A stretch of DNA of 64,000 bases from Paenibacillus_AR mesotrionivorans (GCF_046098205.1 NZ_JBJURJ010000005.1:248001-312000); one strand, 5' to 3'; numbered from the stretch's first letter, positions 9,010 through 16,657 are shown. Program-made: numbers and translations. The notes: a model not told the origin generated them from the sequence alone.

Positions 9010-9609
9010 TCAGATGCCTACCTTCAGATCGGTCCGGGTAATCACGTCGTCGATAAGCCCGTATGTCTTAGCTTCTTCGGCGCTCATGAAATTATCCCTG
9101 TCCGTGTCCTTTTCAATTTTTTCGTAGGGCTGGCCGGTGTGCTTCACATAAATCTCGTTGAGATTTTTCTTGGTGCGCAGAATCCAATCGGCATGAATCT
9201 TCATGTCGGAGGCCTGACCGCGGATGCCGCCTAACGGCTGGTGGATCATCACTTCGCTGTTAGGCAAGGCAAACCGTTTGCCCTTCGCCCCGCCGGTAAG
9301 CAACAAAGACCCCATGCTGGCCGCCATACCGAGGCAAATGGTGGAAACATCATTCTTAATAAACTGCATGGTATCATATATTCCCAATCCGGCCGTCACG
9401 GAACCGCCGGGGGAATTGATGTACATAAAAATATCCTTGTCGGGGTCTTGGGCGTTCAGAAACAAAAGCTGAGCAATAACGGTATTGGCCACGTCATCGT
9501 CAATCTCGCTGCCGAGGAAAATAATCCGGTCCTTCAACAGACGCGAGTAAATATCGTAGGATCTTTCGCCGCGGGCTTCCTGCTCCACTACCATAGGTAT
9601 CATCGTCAT
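9010..9609 (-). CDS. clpP: ClpP, proteolytic subunit
   Basis: A 199-residue serine protease forming the barrel partner of ClpX and other Clp ATPases. The catalytic triad is visible as Ser98 in MAASMGS, His123 in MIHQPLGG and Asp172 in DTDRDN. ATG 9609 (MTMIPMVVEQ) is chosen over the longer open frame because AAGGGG lies eight bases upstream and the N-terminus then matches other ClpP proteins. No clear CtsR operator was seen upstream. It is inserted between tig and clpX, an arrangement common in many bacteria but not in Bacillus subtilis. Confidence 0.97.
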   Translation of the reverse strand: MTMIPMVVEQEARGERSYDIYSRLLKDRIIFLGSEIDDDVANTVIAQLLFLNAQDPDKDIFMYINSPGGSVTAGLGIYDTMQFIKNDVSTICLGMAASMGSLLLTGGAKGKRFALPNSEVMIHQPLGGIRGQASDMKIHADWILRTKKNLNEIYVKHTGQPYEKIEKDTDRDNFMSAEEAKTYGLIDDVITRTDLKVGI

Positions 9610-9724
9610 CTCGGCCACCCCTTTACATAAACATACCCTTATTTTGAACCATTGTATCATGTTTGCGAATCAATGTCATTTTTTCGGATTCCAAAACCGG
9701 TAAACCCTTTTCAACAATGTGAAA

Positions 9725-9752
9725 CAAAAAGGCACGTATGGAAACGTGCCTT
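9725..9752 (-). terminator. Intrinsic terminator of tig
   Basis: On the minus strand AAGGCACGT and ACGTGCCTT form a stem with a 6-nt loop followed by TTTTTG, 20 bp after the tig stop codon. Confidence 0.85.
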
Positions 9753-9771
9753 GCTGATGCTTCATTTAAGT

Positions 9772-11073
9772 TTACGCTACAGTAGCTTCGGTCTTGCTAT
9801 TGTCAACCAAATATTGTACGGTTTTGCGGGTAACCAGGTCACTCTTCAGAGACTCCAGGTTGCCGTTGGCAGTCAGGATGGCACGCAGCTCGTCCACTTC
9901 ACGCTGGTATTGCTTGGCCAGGTTGGAAAGCTCCTCTTCCAGCTCTTCATCGGAGGCTTCGATGCCTTCTGCTTGGGCAACAGCTTCCAGAACCAGGGAT
10001 TGAAGCACGCGCTTCTCAGCGTCGCTCTTCATTTGTTCCTTCAGAGCTTCTTCGTCTTGACCGGAGAATTGGAAGTACATTTCCAGGTTCATGCCTTGCA
10101 TTTTCAAGCGGTTTTCGAAGTCGCCGAGCATACGCTCTACTTCATCACGGATCATAGCTTCCGGAATTTCTACCTCAGCAGCAGCGGATACCTTCTCCAC
10201 AACGGCGTTTTCGAGGTCACGCTTGCCGGATTGCTCCTTGCGCTCAGCAATACGCTTGGAGATGTCCTGCTTGTACTCTTCCAGGGTATCGAACTCACTG
10301 ACATCCTTGGCGAACTCATCATCCAATACAGGAAGATTCTTGCGTTTGATGTCATGCAGCTTAATTTTGAATACAACCGGCTTGCCCTTCAGCTCTTCGG
10401 ACTGGTAGTTTTCCGGGAAGGTTACATCGATGTCCTTCTCTTCGCCCTTAGCCAGACCAACCAGCTGCTCTTCGAAACCGGGGATGAAGCTGCCGGAGCC
10501 GATCTCCAGGGAGTACTTCTCCGCTTTGCCGCCGTCAAACGGCACACCTTCGGAGAATCCTTCGAAGTCGATTACAACGGTATCACCGTTCTCTACTGCG
10601 CCCTCTTCCACAACCACCAGCTCAGCATGGCGTTGTTGAAGCTGCTTCAGCTCGTTCTCGATATCTTCTTCGGTCACTTCGGTTGATTGGGCCGGTACTT
10701 CGATGCCCTTGTAATCGCCCAATTGCACTTCCGGCTTTACAGTCACCTTGGCGGTGAACTTCAGCACTTGGCCCTTGCCTACTTGCTCAATGTCAATCTC
10801 CGGACGGTCAACAGGAGTAATGCCGGCTTCGGCAACAGCTTCCATGTACGCTTCCGGGAGGAGAATATCAAGAGCATCCTGATACAGGCTCTCTACGCCG
10901 AAACGCTTCTCGAACATGCTGCGCGGTACTTTGCCCTTGCGGAAACCAGGCACGGTAACCTTGGTTACCACTTTCTTAAATGCTTTATCCAAAGCTGCGT
11001 CAACGCGGTCGGCCGCAACCTCGACAGTAAGAACCCCCAGGTTCTTCTCTATTTTTTCCCAATTCGCTGTCAT
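9772..11073 (-). CDS. tig: Trigger factor (ribosome-associated chaperone and prolyl isomerase)
   Basis: A 433-residue trigger factor that binds nascent chains at the ribosome exit tunnel. The N-terminal ribosome-docking signature GFRKGKVP is present, followed by the FKBP-type isomerase domain around residues 160-245 (GDTVVIDFEG onward) and the alpha-helical C-terminal chaperone arms. ATG 11073 (MTANWEKIEKN) is chosen because GGAGGGG lies about 11 bases upstream; the frame is open 13 codons further up. It lies 110 bp downstream of the ysoA-like gene with no terminator between them. Confidence 0.97.
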   Translation of the reverse strand: MTANWEKIEKNLGVLTVEVAADRVDAALDKAFKKVVTKVTVPGFRKGKVPRSMFEKRFGVESLYQDALDILLPEAYMEAVAEAGITPVDRPEIDIEQVGKGQVLKFTAKVTVKPEVQLGDYKGIEVPAQSTEVTEEDIENELKQLQQRHAELVVVEEGAVENGDTVVIDFEGFSEGVPFDGGKAEKYSLEIGSGSFIPGFEEQLVGLAKGEEKDIDVTFPENYQSEELKGKPVVFKIKLHDIKRKNLPVLDDEFAKDVSEFDTLEEYKQDISKRIAERKEQSGKRDLENAVVEKVSAAAEVEIPEAMIRDEVERMLGDFENRLKMQGMNLEMYFQFSGQDEEALKEQMKSDAEKRVLQSLVLEAVAQAEGIEASDEELEEELSNLAKQYQREVDELRAILTANGNLESLKSDLVTRKTVQYLVDNSKTEATVA

Positions 11074-11182
11074 GATATGCTTTTCCCCTCCAACAAAATT
11101 CCCTTTTGGCAAATTTCCCTAACAATATAACCATTTTATTATATCATAAACCTTCCTGATTTCAAGGATAAGCCGCCAGCTG

Positions 11183-12094
11183 CTAGGTAATAGACGGAAA
11201 AACCGCCTTGGCAAAGTCCCGGAAAACCCGCAGCGCACGCTCCCATCTGACTTCCAAGGCTTCCGTTATCCCATAAATATCCTTGATTTCTTCCATGGAT
11301 GCACTGCCCTGGGAGGTCAGCAGCAGCATATAATGGAAGGCTGCTGCCCACGCATCCCGGGCCTCCGGCTTCTCCGCCAAAATTTCGATATAGACCGGCG
11401 TCCCGAAGGCATAAGCAACAAACTCCGACCATGTCTCCTCGGCAAAGGCCTCCAGCGGAAAACCGCTGTTCATATCGGAACGGATCACCCGTTGGAAAAT
11501 TTCCTTCAAGGCCCTCGGGTAATCCTCACTGCCTGCCGGCACATCGGAGATATCCACCACATACAATTTGCCGCCGCGTTTGATTTTGATGGAGCCACTT
11601 TCCCCCCGGGCCTTCAGAATCTGCAGCGTCCGGAACTGAAGGATTGGCGGCAAGGGCTGGCTTTCTAGCCATTTGCGCAGCACATCCCGAAGCCGGGGAT
11701 GCTGCAGATATCGGAGCTGCTCTAAGGCTAGCACTTGCTTGTCCCAGGAATCCGGCCGCTCGAATACCGCCAAGAGCTTCTCCACATACTCCGGCTCACG
11801 TTCCGCCTTTTCCTTCATATGTATGTAAAACAATTCATCCTCCGTCAGATCCTGCTCCTGGCCCTCCGGAGGCGGGGGCATATGCAATTCCGGGATCATC
11901 GTCTGCATCCACTCCAGAAGCGACTGCCATTCGTCCCTGGCCTTCAGGTCCGAGGTGTCGCAGCTTAAGAGAAACTGCAGCATCTCCATGGTTTCCCGGT
12001 ACCGCTCAAACTCCAGCAGCCGGGTTAATTCCTGCTGGTAATAGCCTATGGTTTGCGGAAGCAAATAAATTTTTTCCTGATTGTTGGCGGCCAT
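11183..12094 (-). CDS. YsoA-like protein of unknown function next to tig
   Basis: A 303-residue soluble, mostly helical acidic protein beginning MAANNQEKIYLLPQT. No catalytic motif is recognised. Its position immediately upstream of tig is that of Bacillus ysoA, a TPR-type protein, and the helical first half (YYQQELTRLLEFERYRETMEML and after) would suit TPR-like repeats. The assignment rests on position and general character, so it is tentative. ATG 12094 has GGAGGG six bases upstream. Confidence 0.75.
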   Translation of the reverse strand: MAANNQEKIYLLPQTIGYYQQELTRLLEFERYRETMEMLQFLLSCDTSDLKARDEWQSLLEWMQTMIPELHMPPPPEGQEQDLTEDELFYIHMKEKAEREPEYVEKLLAVFERPDSWDKQVLALEQLRYLQHPRLRDVLRKWLESQPLPPILQFRTLQILKARGESGSIKIKRGGKLYVVDISDVPAGSEDYPRALKEIFQRVIRSDMNSGFPLEAFAEETWSEFVAYAFGTPVYIEILAEKPEARDAWAAAFHYMLLLTSQGSASMEEIKDIYGITEALEVRWERALRVFRDFAKAVFPSIT

Positions 12095-12254
12095 AGGCAA
12101 CCCTCCTCCAAAAGCATTCTTCTATGTAACAAGTCTCATTGATTTTACCCTTCTGGAGAGTCATTATAACAATTTCTTCCGCAACCTGGTAGGCGAAGCG
12201 TTTCCAGTCTTTTTGCCGTACAGGAAATTCTCCTTATTTTTTCTAATGAAACCG

Positions 12255-12284
12255 TTGCACTTTCCCCCATGTATATGCTATTAT
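12255..12284 (+). promoter_or_regulatory. Promoter of tRNA-Gly
   Basis: TTGCAC (12255-12260) and TATTAT (12279-12284) are separated by 18 bp and lie 21 bp before the tRNA 5' end, as expected for a sigma-A promoter. Confidence 0.55.
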
Positions 12285-12305
12285 AACAACTGTTCCCCTT
12301 TTCAT

Positions 12306-12376
12306 GCGGGTGTAGTTCAATGGCAGAACGCCAGCTTCCCAAGCTTGAGGCGAGGGTTCGATTCCCTTCACCCGCT
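12306..12376 (+). tRNA. tRNA-Gly, anticodon CCC
   Basis: A 71-nt cloverleaf: acceptor GCGGGTG/CACCCGC with T as discriminator base, D arm GTTC/GAAC, T arm GAGGG-TTCGATT-CCCTT. The anticodon loop TTCCCAA gives CCC. The anticodon stem CCAGC/GCTTG contains one C-U mismatch. CCA is not encoded. It is a single tRNA gene with its own promoter and terminator. Confidence 0.92.
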
Positions 12377-12381
12377 TACCG

Positions 12382-12417
12382 AAAAAGCCTTGTATATCAA
12401 GGCTTTTTTCTTTTTAT
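12382..12417 (+). terminator. Intrinsic terminator of tRNA-Gly
   Basis: AAAAGCCTTG pairs with CAAGGCTTTT and continues into TTCTTTTT, six bases after the tRNA 3' end. Confidence 0.85.
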
Positions 12418-12451
12418 AGATTTCTACTTTTGGGGGCAAAATAACGAACGC

Positions 12452-12487
12452 AAAAAAGCCCTCGCCAGCCACAAGCCAGCGGGGGCT
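12452..12487 (-). terminator. Terminator downstream of the broken surface-protein tail
   Basis: On the minus strand AGCCCCCGCTGGC pairs with GCTGGCGAGGGCT with one wobble and the stem is followed by TTTTTTG. A second hairpin, AACAACCCCC/GGAGGTTGTT, lies at 12520-12543. Confidence 0.55.
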
Positions 12488-12548
12488 AATGCCAAGGAAA
12501 CTGTTCCTGGCCTCACAACAACCTCCTTCTGCGGGGGTTGTTGTTTTA

Positions 12549-12957
12549 TTATTCGGTTACCTCATATTCATTTACTTCAAAAGTAAGGATCTTATCGAAG
12601 ATGATGTAGTCCTTTCGGTTCTTGAAAGGACCTTTGTTGTTGTCGTGCTTATCGATGGCATAGCTGCCGGGACCTCTCCCGGAGTCACGCTGATCATACC
12701 AGTTCAAAAAAGATTGAATTTCGTTCATGGGTAAGTCGTATTCTTTTTCAATTCCGTTTACTAATGTAATGGTTAGAATTTCCTGATTCCCGATCCCTGG
12801 TGTTGGATTAGGTGTAACTGTTGGAGTGGGGGTTATTGTTGGCGTAGGCGTCGGTGTTGCTATCGGTGCAAATCCGATACATAGCTGTTTGCCTATTGTT
12901 CCCCTCTGAATGTTGTGATAGGTTGATAGTGTCTGGCCTGAGAACGTATCTATTATT
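12549..12957 (-). pseudogene. Orphan C-terminal module of a secreted or surface protein
   Basis: A minus-strand reading frame open from 12957 to the TAA at 12549-12551, with no start codon that has a ribosome site. From about 12870 it reads a Thr-Pro linker (TPTPTPTITPTPTVTPNPTP), then a compact ending with LTITLVNGIEKEYDLPMNEI, LNWYDQRDSG, NRKDYIIFDKI and FEVNEYEV. This looks like the terminal domain that follows Pro/Thr linkers in large extracellular proteins of paenibacilli, though the family name is not recalled. The rest of the gene is absent; the upstream side abuts the divergent pentapeptide gene. The first 25 codons read differently and may be unrelated DNA. Confidence 0.6.
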
Positions 12958-12969
12958 CAGGAGGAAACA

Positions 12970-13605
12970 ATGAGAGGGAAAATCGAACATCCACGAATTC
13001 ATGTCGAGGCATTATCGGATGAACTGATACCGTTTTTGGAGCTTGAGGATGAGCTTCACGACCGCCTCATTGAAAATAGAACCATAGAAAATCTGGAAGC
13101 CGACAAGCGTTCCTTTGACCGGATGGTGTTTCGAAATGTGACGGTCACCAGCTCAGCCTTGGAACAAGCCGAATTCACGGATATCATCTTCGAGAATTGC
13201 GACTTCTCTAATGTAAATTTCTCGGGTTCCCTTGTCCATCGGACGGAATTCAGGAAATGTAAGATAATCGGTGCCGATTTCTCTAGCAGCATCCTGCAAA
13301 ACGTCGAATTAACAGACTGTATAGGAGATTACATTAATTTCCGCTATGCAAAATTCAAGCATGTCCGGTTTGAGGACTGCTCACTGATTGGCTCGGACTT
13401 CTACGCTGCCGCTTTACATCATTTTTTTCTTATTCAATGCAATATTAACCAGATTGTTCTGGCAGGGACAAAGCTTAAGGGGATCGACCTGAGCCAATGC
13501 CAATTTCATTCGCTGACCGTCAATCTGGAGGATCTGGAGGGTTGCACGATTGCCGCCGATCAAGCCCCCGCCTTCGCCAAGCTGCTGGGGTTGAATATCA
13601 TATAG
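12970..13605 (+). CDS. Pentapeptide-repeat protein
   Basis: A 211-residue protein whose middle (about residues 45-180) is built of A(D/N)LXX-like pentapeptides, for example ALEQAEFTD, CDFSNVNFSG and GADFSSS, which fold as a right-handed quadrilateral beta helix. No enzyme motif or signal peptide is present. Some family members mimic DNA and protect gyrase, but nothing here shows that role. It has a paralogue at 22226-22882 on the other strand with the same layout and a similar ending (DLEGCTIAADQA against DLRGCVIDASQA). ATG 12970 follows AGGAGGAAAC. It is followed by the PH-domain gene after 79 bp. Confidence 0.9.
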   Translation: MRGKIEHPRIHVEALSDELIPFLELEDELHDRLIENRTIENLEADKRSFDRMVFRNVTVTSSALEQAEFTDIIFENCDFSNVNFSGSLVHRTEFRKCKIIGADFSSSILQNVELTDCIGDYINFRYAKFKHVRFEDCSLIGSDFYAAALHHFFLIQCNINQIVLAGTKLKGIDLSQCQFHSLTVNLEDLEGCTIAADQAPAFAKLLGLNII

Positions 13606-13684
13606 CTGTCTTTTATGGGGCAGGAAATCATTCCCTATTTGTCGAATACAGGAGTGAATACAACATAACCGGGGAGTGATTGGA

Positions 13685-14113
13685 ATGGCAGGATTATTGG
13701 GTGGGTTATTGGGCAATTTTTCAGAGGTTTCGATTGAGGATCTGAAGAAGCAATACGGCATGTATCTGATGGAGAACGAAGAAATCCGAACGGGCTTTAA
13801 GCTGGTCAGAGACTCGTTTCTCATGACGGATGAGCGGATCATTCTGGTGGACCATCAGGGGGTGACAGGCAAAAAAACCCGGGTGGCTTCCATTGAGCTG
13901 AATTCCATCTTCGAAGTGACCATGGAAACGGCGGGAACAGGATTTGACGACAGCGAGCTGACCATCCATTACATCACATCGCCCTATTACAAAGCCAATG
14001 ATGCCAAAACTGCCGCTTACAAATTCGAATTCGGCAAGAAGTTTAACCTGCAGCCCATTTATGTCGCATTGGTCACCATCGCCTCCCAGAACAAAAAGAA
14101 GCTGAACGGATAA
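13685..14113 (+). CDS. Bacterial PH-domain protein (bPH_1/YozO type)
   Basis: A 142-residue protein resembling the bPH_1 family: a glycine/leucine-rich N-terminus (MAGLLGGLLGNF), then LLTDERIIL-like and SIELNSIFEVTMET strands ending in a helix. The fold resembles eukaryotic pleckstrin homology domains; its function in bacteria is unknown. No membrane segment is visible. ATG 13685 has GGGGAG eight bases upstream. It probably forms a unit with the pentapeptide gene and is convergent with the response regulator gene. Confidence 0.8.
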   Translation: MAGLLGGLLGNFSEVSIEDLKKQYGMYLMENEEIRTGFKLVRDSFLMTDERIILVDHQGVTGKKTRVASIELNSIFEVTMETAGTGFDDSELTIHYITSPYYKANDAKTAAYKFEFGKKFNLQPIYVALVTIASQNKKKLNG

Positions 14114-14211
14114 AGGCTGCAACAGAAGTGGCAGGCGTGAGCAGCCGGGGGCTCTCGCGCCTGACCGAAGTGGGGTTACCGGTGCGTGGAGGCTTCGAGG
14201 AAACGGCCGTT

Positions 14212-14841
14212 TCATTGCTTCATATAATATTTGCTTTTCAGGAAAATCTCAAGGGCTTGGGTCCTGCCTTTGACGCCCATCTTTTCATACATCTTGCGGA
14301 TCCAGTTGTCCACGGAACGTTTGCTCATATGGATCTGTTCGGCGATTTGCTCGATGGTATATCCGCTTAGAATGTATCGCATCAGAGCCACTTCATTATT
14401 GCTCAGCTCCACATCCACCACTTCCTCCTGGCCCAGCAGCCCAGCCTGCCAATCGGATGCCCGGGGAATTACGGCGAATCCGTCAAGCACACTGGACACG
14501 GCATGAACGATGGTGTGCTGGGAATTTTCCTTGGACAGGATTCCATCAACCTTCGCCATGAGCAATTGGGGAACCATCGAAGACACATCAATGGAGCTGA
14601 AAATTACCACTTTCACGGAAGGCCAGCACGTGGATACCCGCTCGGCTACATCTCTTCCCGTCATGTCGGGCAGCTTATAATCCAATAAGATCAGATCCGG
14701 TTGTGATGCAGCGATGATCTCCAGACCCTGTTCTCCGTTTCGGGCTAAAGCATCCACCTTCACATCCAGCTCCTGCTCCAGCAGCTCTTTAGTGGCGTGC
14801 GCCATAAGCGGATGATCATCGATTATCACGACGCTATGCAT
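14212..14841 (-). CDS. LuxR/NarL-family response regulator without a partner kinase nearby
   Basis: A 209-residue two-domain response regulator. The receiver domain has the acidic pair in VVIIDDHPL and the phospho-acceptor Asp in LILLDYKLPD. The C-terminal LuxR-type helix-turn-helix spans about residues 140-205 (LSGYTIEQIAEQIHMSKRSV). No histidine kinase gene is adjacent. ATG 14841 has GGAGAG upstream. It lies downstream of the Agr-like cassette on the same strand, separated by 180 bp that contain a weak terminator and a perfect palindrome. It may act with that cassette or be independent. Confidence 0.92.
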   Translation of the reverse strand: MHSVVIIDDHPLMAHATKELLEQELDVKVDALARNGEQGLEIIAASQPDLILLDYKLPDMTGRDVAERVSTCWPSVKVVIFSSIDVSSMVPQLLMAKVDGILSKENSQHTIVHAVSSVLDGFAVIPRASDWQAGLLGQEEVVDVELSNNEVALMRYILSGYTIEQIAEQIHMSKRSVDNWIRKMYEKMGVKGRTQALEIFLKSKYYMKQ

Positions 14842-14936
14842 CACAATCTCTCCTCTCTTTGCACAATCATGCAATGCCATGCAACTATTTTGCGTACTTT
14901 CGCCATAACTATATCATAAATTTTGGAATCCACGAT

Positions 14937-14966
14937 ATAACAGAATTCGATATGGAATTCTGTTAT
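14937..14966. promoter_or_regulatory. Perfect 12-bp inverted repeat upstream of the response regulator
   Basis: ATAACAGAATTC and GAATTCTGTTAT are perfect inverted copies separated by GATATG. The site lies 96 bp upstream of the response regulator start and just beyond the LytTR gene. Neither strand has a T run after it, so it looks more like an operator than a terminator. Confidence 0.5.
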
Positions 14967-14988
14967 TGACAAATTTATCAACATATGA

Positions 14989-15033
14989 TAAACACCACCT
15001 AAAATGTGCACGGAGCCATTTCAGGTGGTGTTT
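14989..15033 (-). terminator. Weak terminator at the end of the LytTR gene
   Basis: AACACCACCT and AGGTGGTGTT form a 10-bp stem with a 21-nt loop; the 5' arm includes the LytTR stop codon. The following T run (GTTTATC) is poor, so read-through into the response regulator gene is possible. Confidence 0.45.
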
Positions 15034-15380
15034 TCGATTGCATGTTTAACCTTCGCATATCCGGCACGGGAGCAGACAACCTTTTTGGTGGAGCCGGCGA
15101 AGCAAAAGAGCTGGCTGTATCCATCTTTTTCAAAATGGCTGAAATGGTTGATGTTAACCATTACGCCGCTGTCCACGCGGATAAAACCAAATGGGGCAAA
15201 CAGAATTTCTAATGATTCAAGCGAACCCGTAATCTTGGATATATATTCCTCTTTGGCGGTTTGCATAATAATTTTGGGGACCTTCTTTTGATAAGCCAAA
15301 GATATGTATTGCACCTTGTTCAACGAGATAACAGCGTCCAAGTGTGTCAGCGTTGTGCAGGGAATATTCAGATCCAACAT
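15021..15380 (-). CDS. LytTR DNA-binding protein without receiver domain
   Basis: A 119-residue protein made almost only of a LytTR domain (residues about 15-115), recognised by VQYISL, ISKITGSLESLE, FIRVDSGVMVNINHF and the C-terminal GYAKVKHAI. LytTR domains bind direct repeats in promoters. In AgrA the domain follows a receiver; here no receiver is present, so phosphorylation by a kinase is not an obvious input. It starts 6 bp after the AgrD-like peptide gene in the same operon. Stand-alone LytTR proteins elsewhere, such as HdrR and BrsR of Streptococcus mutans, are held inactive by a membrane partner. Confidence 0.85.
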   Translation of the reverse strand: MLDLNIPCTTLTHLDAVISLNKVQYISLAYQKKVPKIIMQTAKEEYISKITGSLESLEILFAPFGFIRVDSGVMVNINHFSHFEKDGYSQLFCFAGSTKKVVCSRAGYAKVKHAIENTT

Positions 15381-15386
15381 AAGCGG

Positions 15387-15509
15387 CTATTTCTTTCCTG
15401 CCTTCGGGGGTATGGGTTTGTCACCAAGAGGATATTTTTCCGTAATCGTAAAAATGGACGCTAGCACACTCAGCACTAAGGATGCATACTTGGCAACCGC
15501 TCTCCTCAT
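15387..15509 (-). CDS. AgrD-like 40-residue signalling-peptide precursor
   Basis: A 40-residue ORF starting MRRAVAKYASLVLSVLAS, an amphipathic basic leader as in AgrD, followed by a short core and a Pro-rich charged tail ending PIPPKAGKK. It lies between agrB and the LytTR gene. AGGAGG, located in the last codons of agrB, is nine bases upstream of ATG 15509, so translation is probably coupled. Unlike ordinary AgrD it has no Cys and no Ser after residue 18, so the usual (thio)lactone position is not evident; a Thr is the only hydroxyl candidate near the core. An overlapping 30-codon frame from ATG 15513 is less convincing. Confidence 0.6.
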   Translation of the reverse strand: MRRAVAKYASLVLSVLASIFTITEKYPLGDKPIPPKAGKK

Positions 15510-15515
15510 GCATCT

Positions 15516-16004
15516 TCACCTCCTTTGTGGAAATAATGTCAAGCATTGCGCCGCAAAGCCCAAAAAAAGGGGAGGATATAGTAGGATCATGTTAAGTGTC
15601 ATCATCATCCCGAACATCATTTTCACCGGAATAGATGCGCTGGAGCGGAGGAATAAAACAACAATGAAAAGCGGGGTGAGGATGATCATCCACAGGGGGC
15701 TTATAGGAATAGCGGAGACTGCGAAGACAAACAGGGATGTAGCCAGAGTGCATAAAGTCATAGATTTGAGGTGGCAGCCCTTCAGCATAATTCTGCAAAT
15801 AACGAATGTAGCCAGCATTACAGCGGTGGAAAATAAGGAATCCGTCGTATAGCCAAGCAGCAGGATAAAGCCCGTTGTCAGCAGGTTATTAAGCAGGATG
15901 CTGAGGGTCGGACTCATTCTTTCCAGGTCATCGGTTTCCTCCGGGTTGGACCGTTTGATCCAACCCGCAGTTTTGAAGGCCACATAATCAATGGGGTCCG
16001 TCAT
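15516..16004 (-). CDS. agrB: AgrB-family membrane peptidase
   Basis: A 162-residue polytopic membrane protein of the AgrB family, which cuts and cyclises AgrD-type precursors. The catalytic pair is visible as His78 and Cys85 in KGCHLKSMTLC, with the same 7-residue spacing as AgrB of Staphylococcus aureus. Several hydrophobic segments follow. It is a little shorter than staphylococcal AgrB. It overlaps the upstream membrane gene by 4 nt (ATGA), and its last codons form the ribosome site of the peptide gene. Confidence 0.88.
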   Translation of the reverse strand: MTDPIDYVAFKTAGWIKRSNPEETDDLERMSPTLSILLNNLLTTGFILLLGYTTDSLFSTAVMLATFVICRIMLKGCHLKSMTLCTLATSLFVFAVSAIPISPLWMIILTPLFIVVLFLRSSASIPVKMMFGMMMTLNMILLYPPLFLGFAAQCLTLFPQRR

Positions 16005-16657
16005 ATGGCATCCTGCTTCCGGGCAATGTACAGCAAAAACAGCAAGGCAATAAACTCAAGCACCATGATGGCATTGATTCCGAAGGTACCATAATTGATG
16101 GCCACATACACGGTAAAAAAGATACATACCACCGCTACGCAGCTGATGATCAGATTCATTTTCTCCTTGGGCGTAAATCTTCTTTTGCTGTCGTGGGGCG
16201 GGACGGACACAAAGGAAAAGCCCAGATTGAACTTGTACAGCAGAAAAGCCAACAGCGCGGCAAGCACCTGAACGGATATCTGCATGAAATATACGCCAGC
16301 AGACGTAGGGGTGGAAAAATCAAGCTCAATGTGGAACAGGGCAAACAGGTTATAGGTGATGTAAGCGATCTCGGAATAAAGGAATGAGCCGATCACCGAT
16401 AACGTCAGGGCATAGTAAAAATTGACCTTCAGCAGAACCCTCATCAATACCAAAATAATGATGTTCTGCAGGATCAGGTCCACCTCAGGCACTCCGAATA
16501 CAATTCTCGACAGATAGGATTCCAGCGAACACAAAAACGCAATAATCAGGGTTTCCCGGGCATACTGCCGCAGCGGCCACCGGAACACCTTAAAAATCAG
16601 CGTCATTAAAAGAAAAATATCCACAGTACCCAAAAGCAAATAAATGATCACATTCAT
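16001..16657 (-). CDS. AgrC-like membrane sensor domain lacking a kinase
   Basis: A 218-residue integral membrane protein with about six or seven hydrophobic helices, starting MNVIIYLLLGTVDIFLLMT. The composition and the block LLYKFNLGFSFV resemble the N-terminal peptide-sensing region of AgrC-type kinases, but the protein ends at YIARKQDAI with no H-box or GHKL ATPase domain. It is the first gene of the cassette and overlaps agrB by 4 nt. Either it is a truncated AgrC or it acts as a membrane partner of the LytTR protein. ATG 16657 has AGGTGA ten bases upstream. Confidence 0.65.
   Translation of the reverse strand: MNVIIYLLLGTVDIFLLMTLIFKVFRWPLRQYARETLIIAFLCSLESYLSRIVFGVPEVDLILQNIIILVLMRVLLKVNFYYALTLSVIGSFLYSEIAYITYNLFALFHIELDFSTPTSAGVYFMQISVQVLAALLAFLLYKFNLGFSFVSVPPHDSKRRFTPKEKMNLIISCVAVVCIFFTVYVAINYGTFGINAIMVLEFIALLFLLYIARKQDAI

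Noticed and set aside
16001..16657. Calling this gene a complete histidine kinase
   Set aside because: No H-box, N-box or G-box sequences are present and the protein ends right after the last helix.
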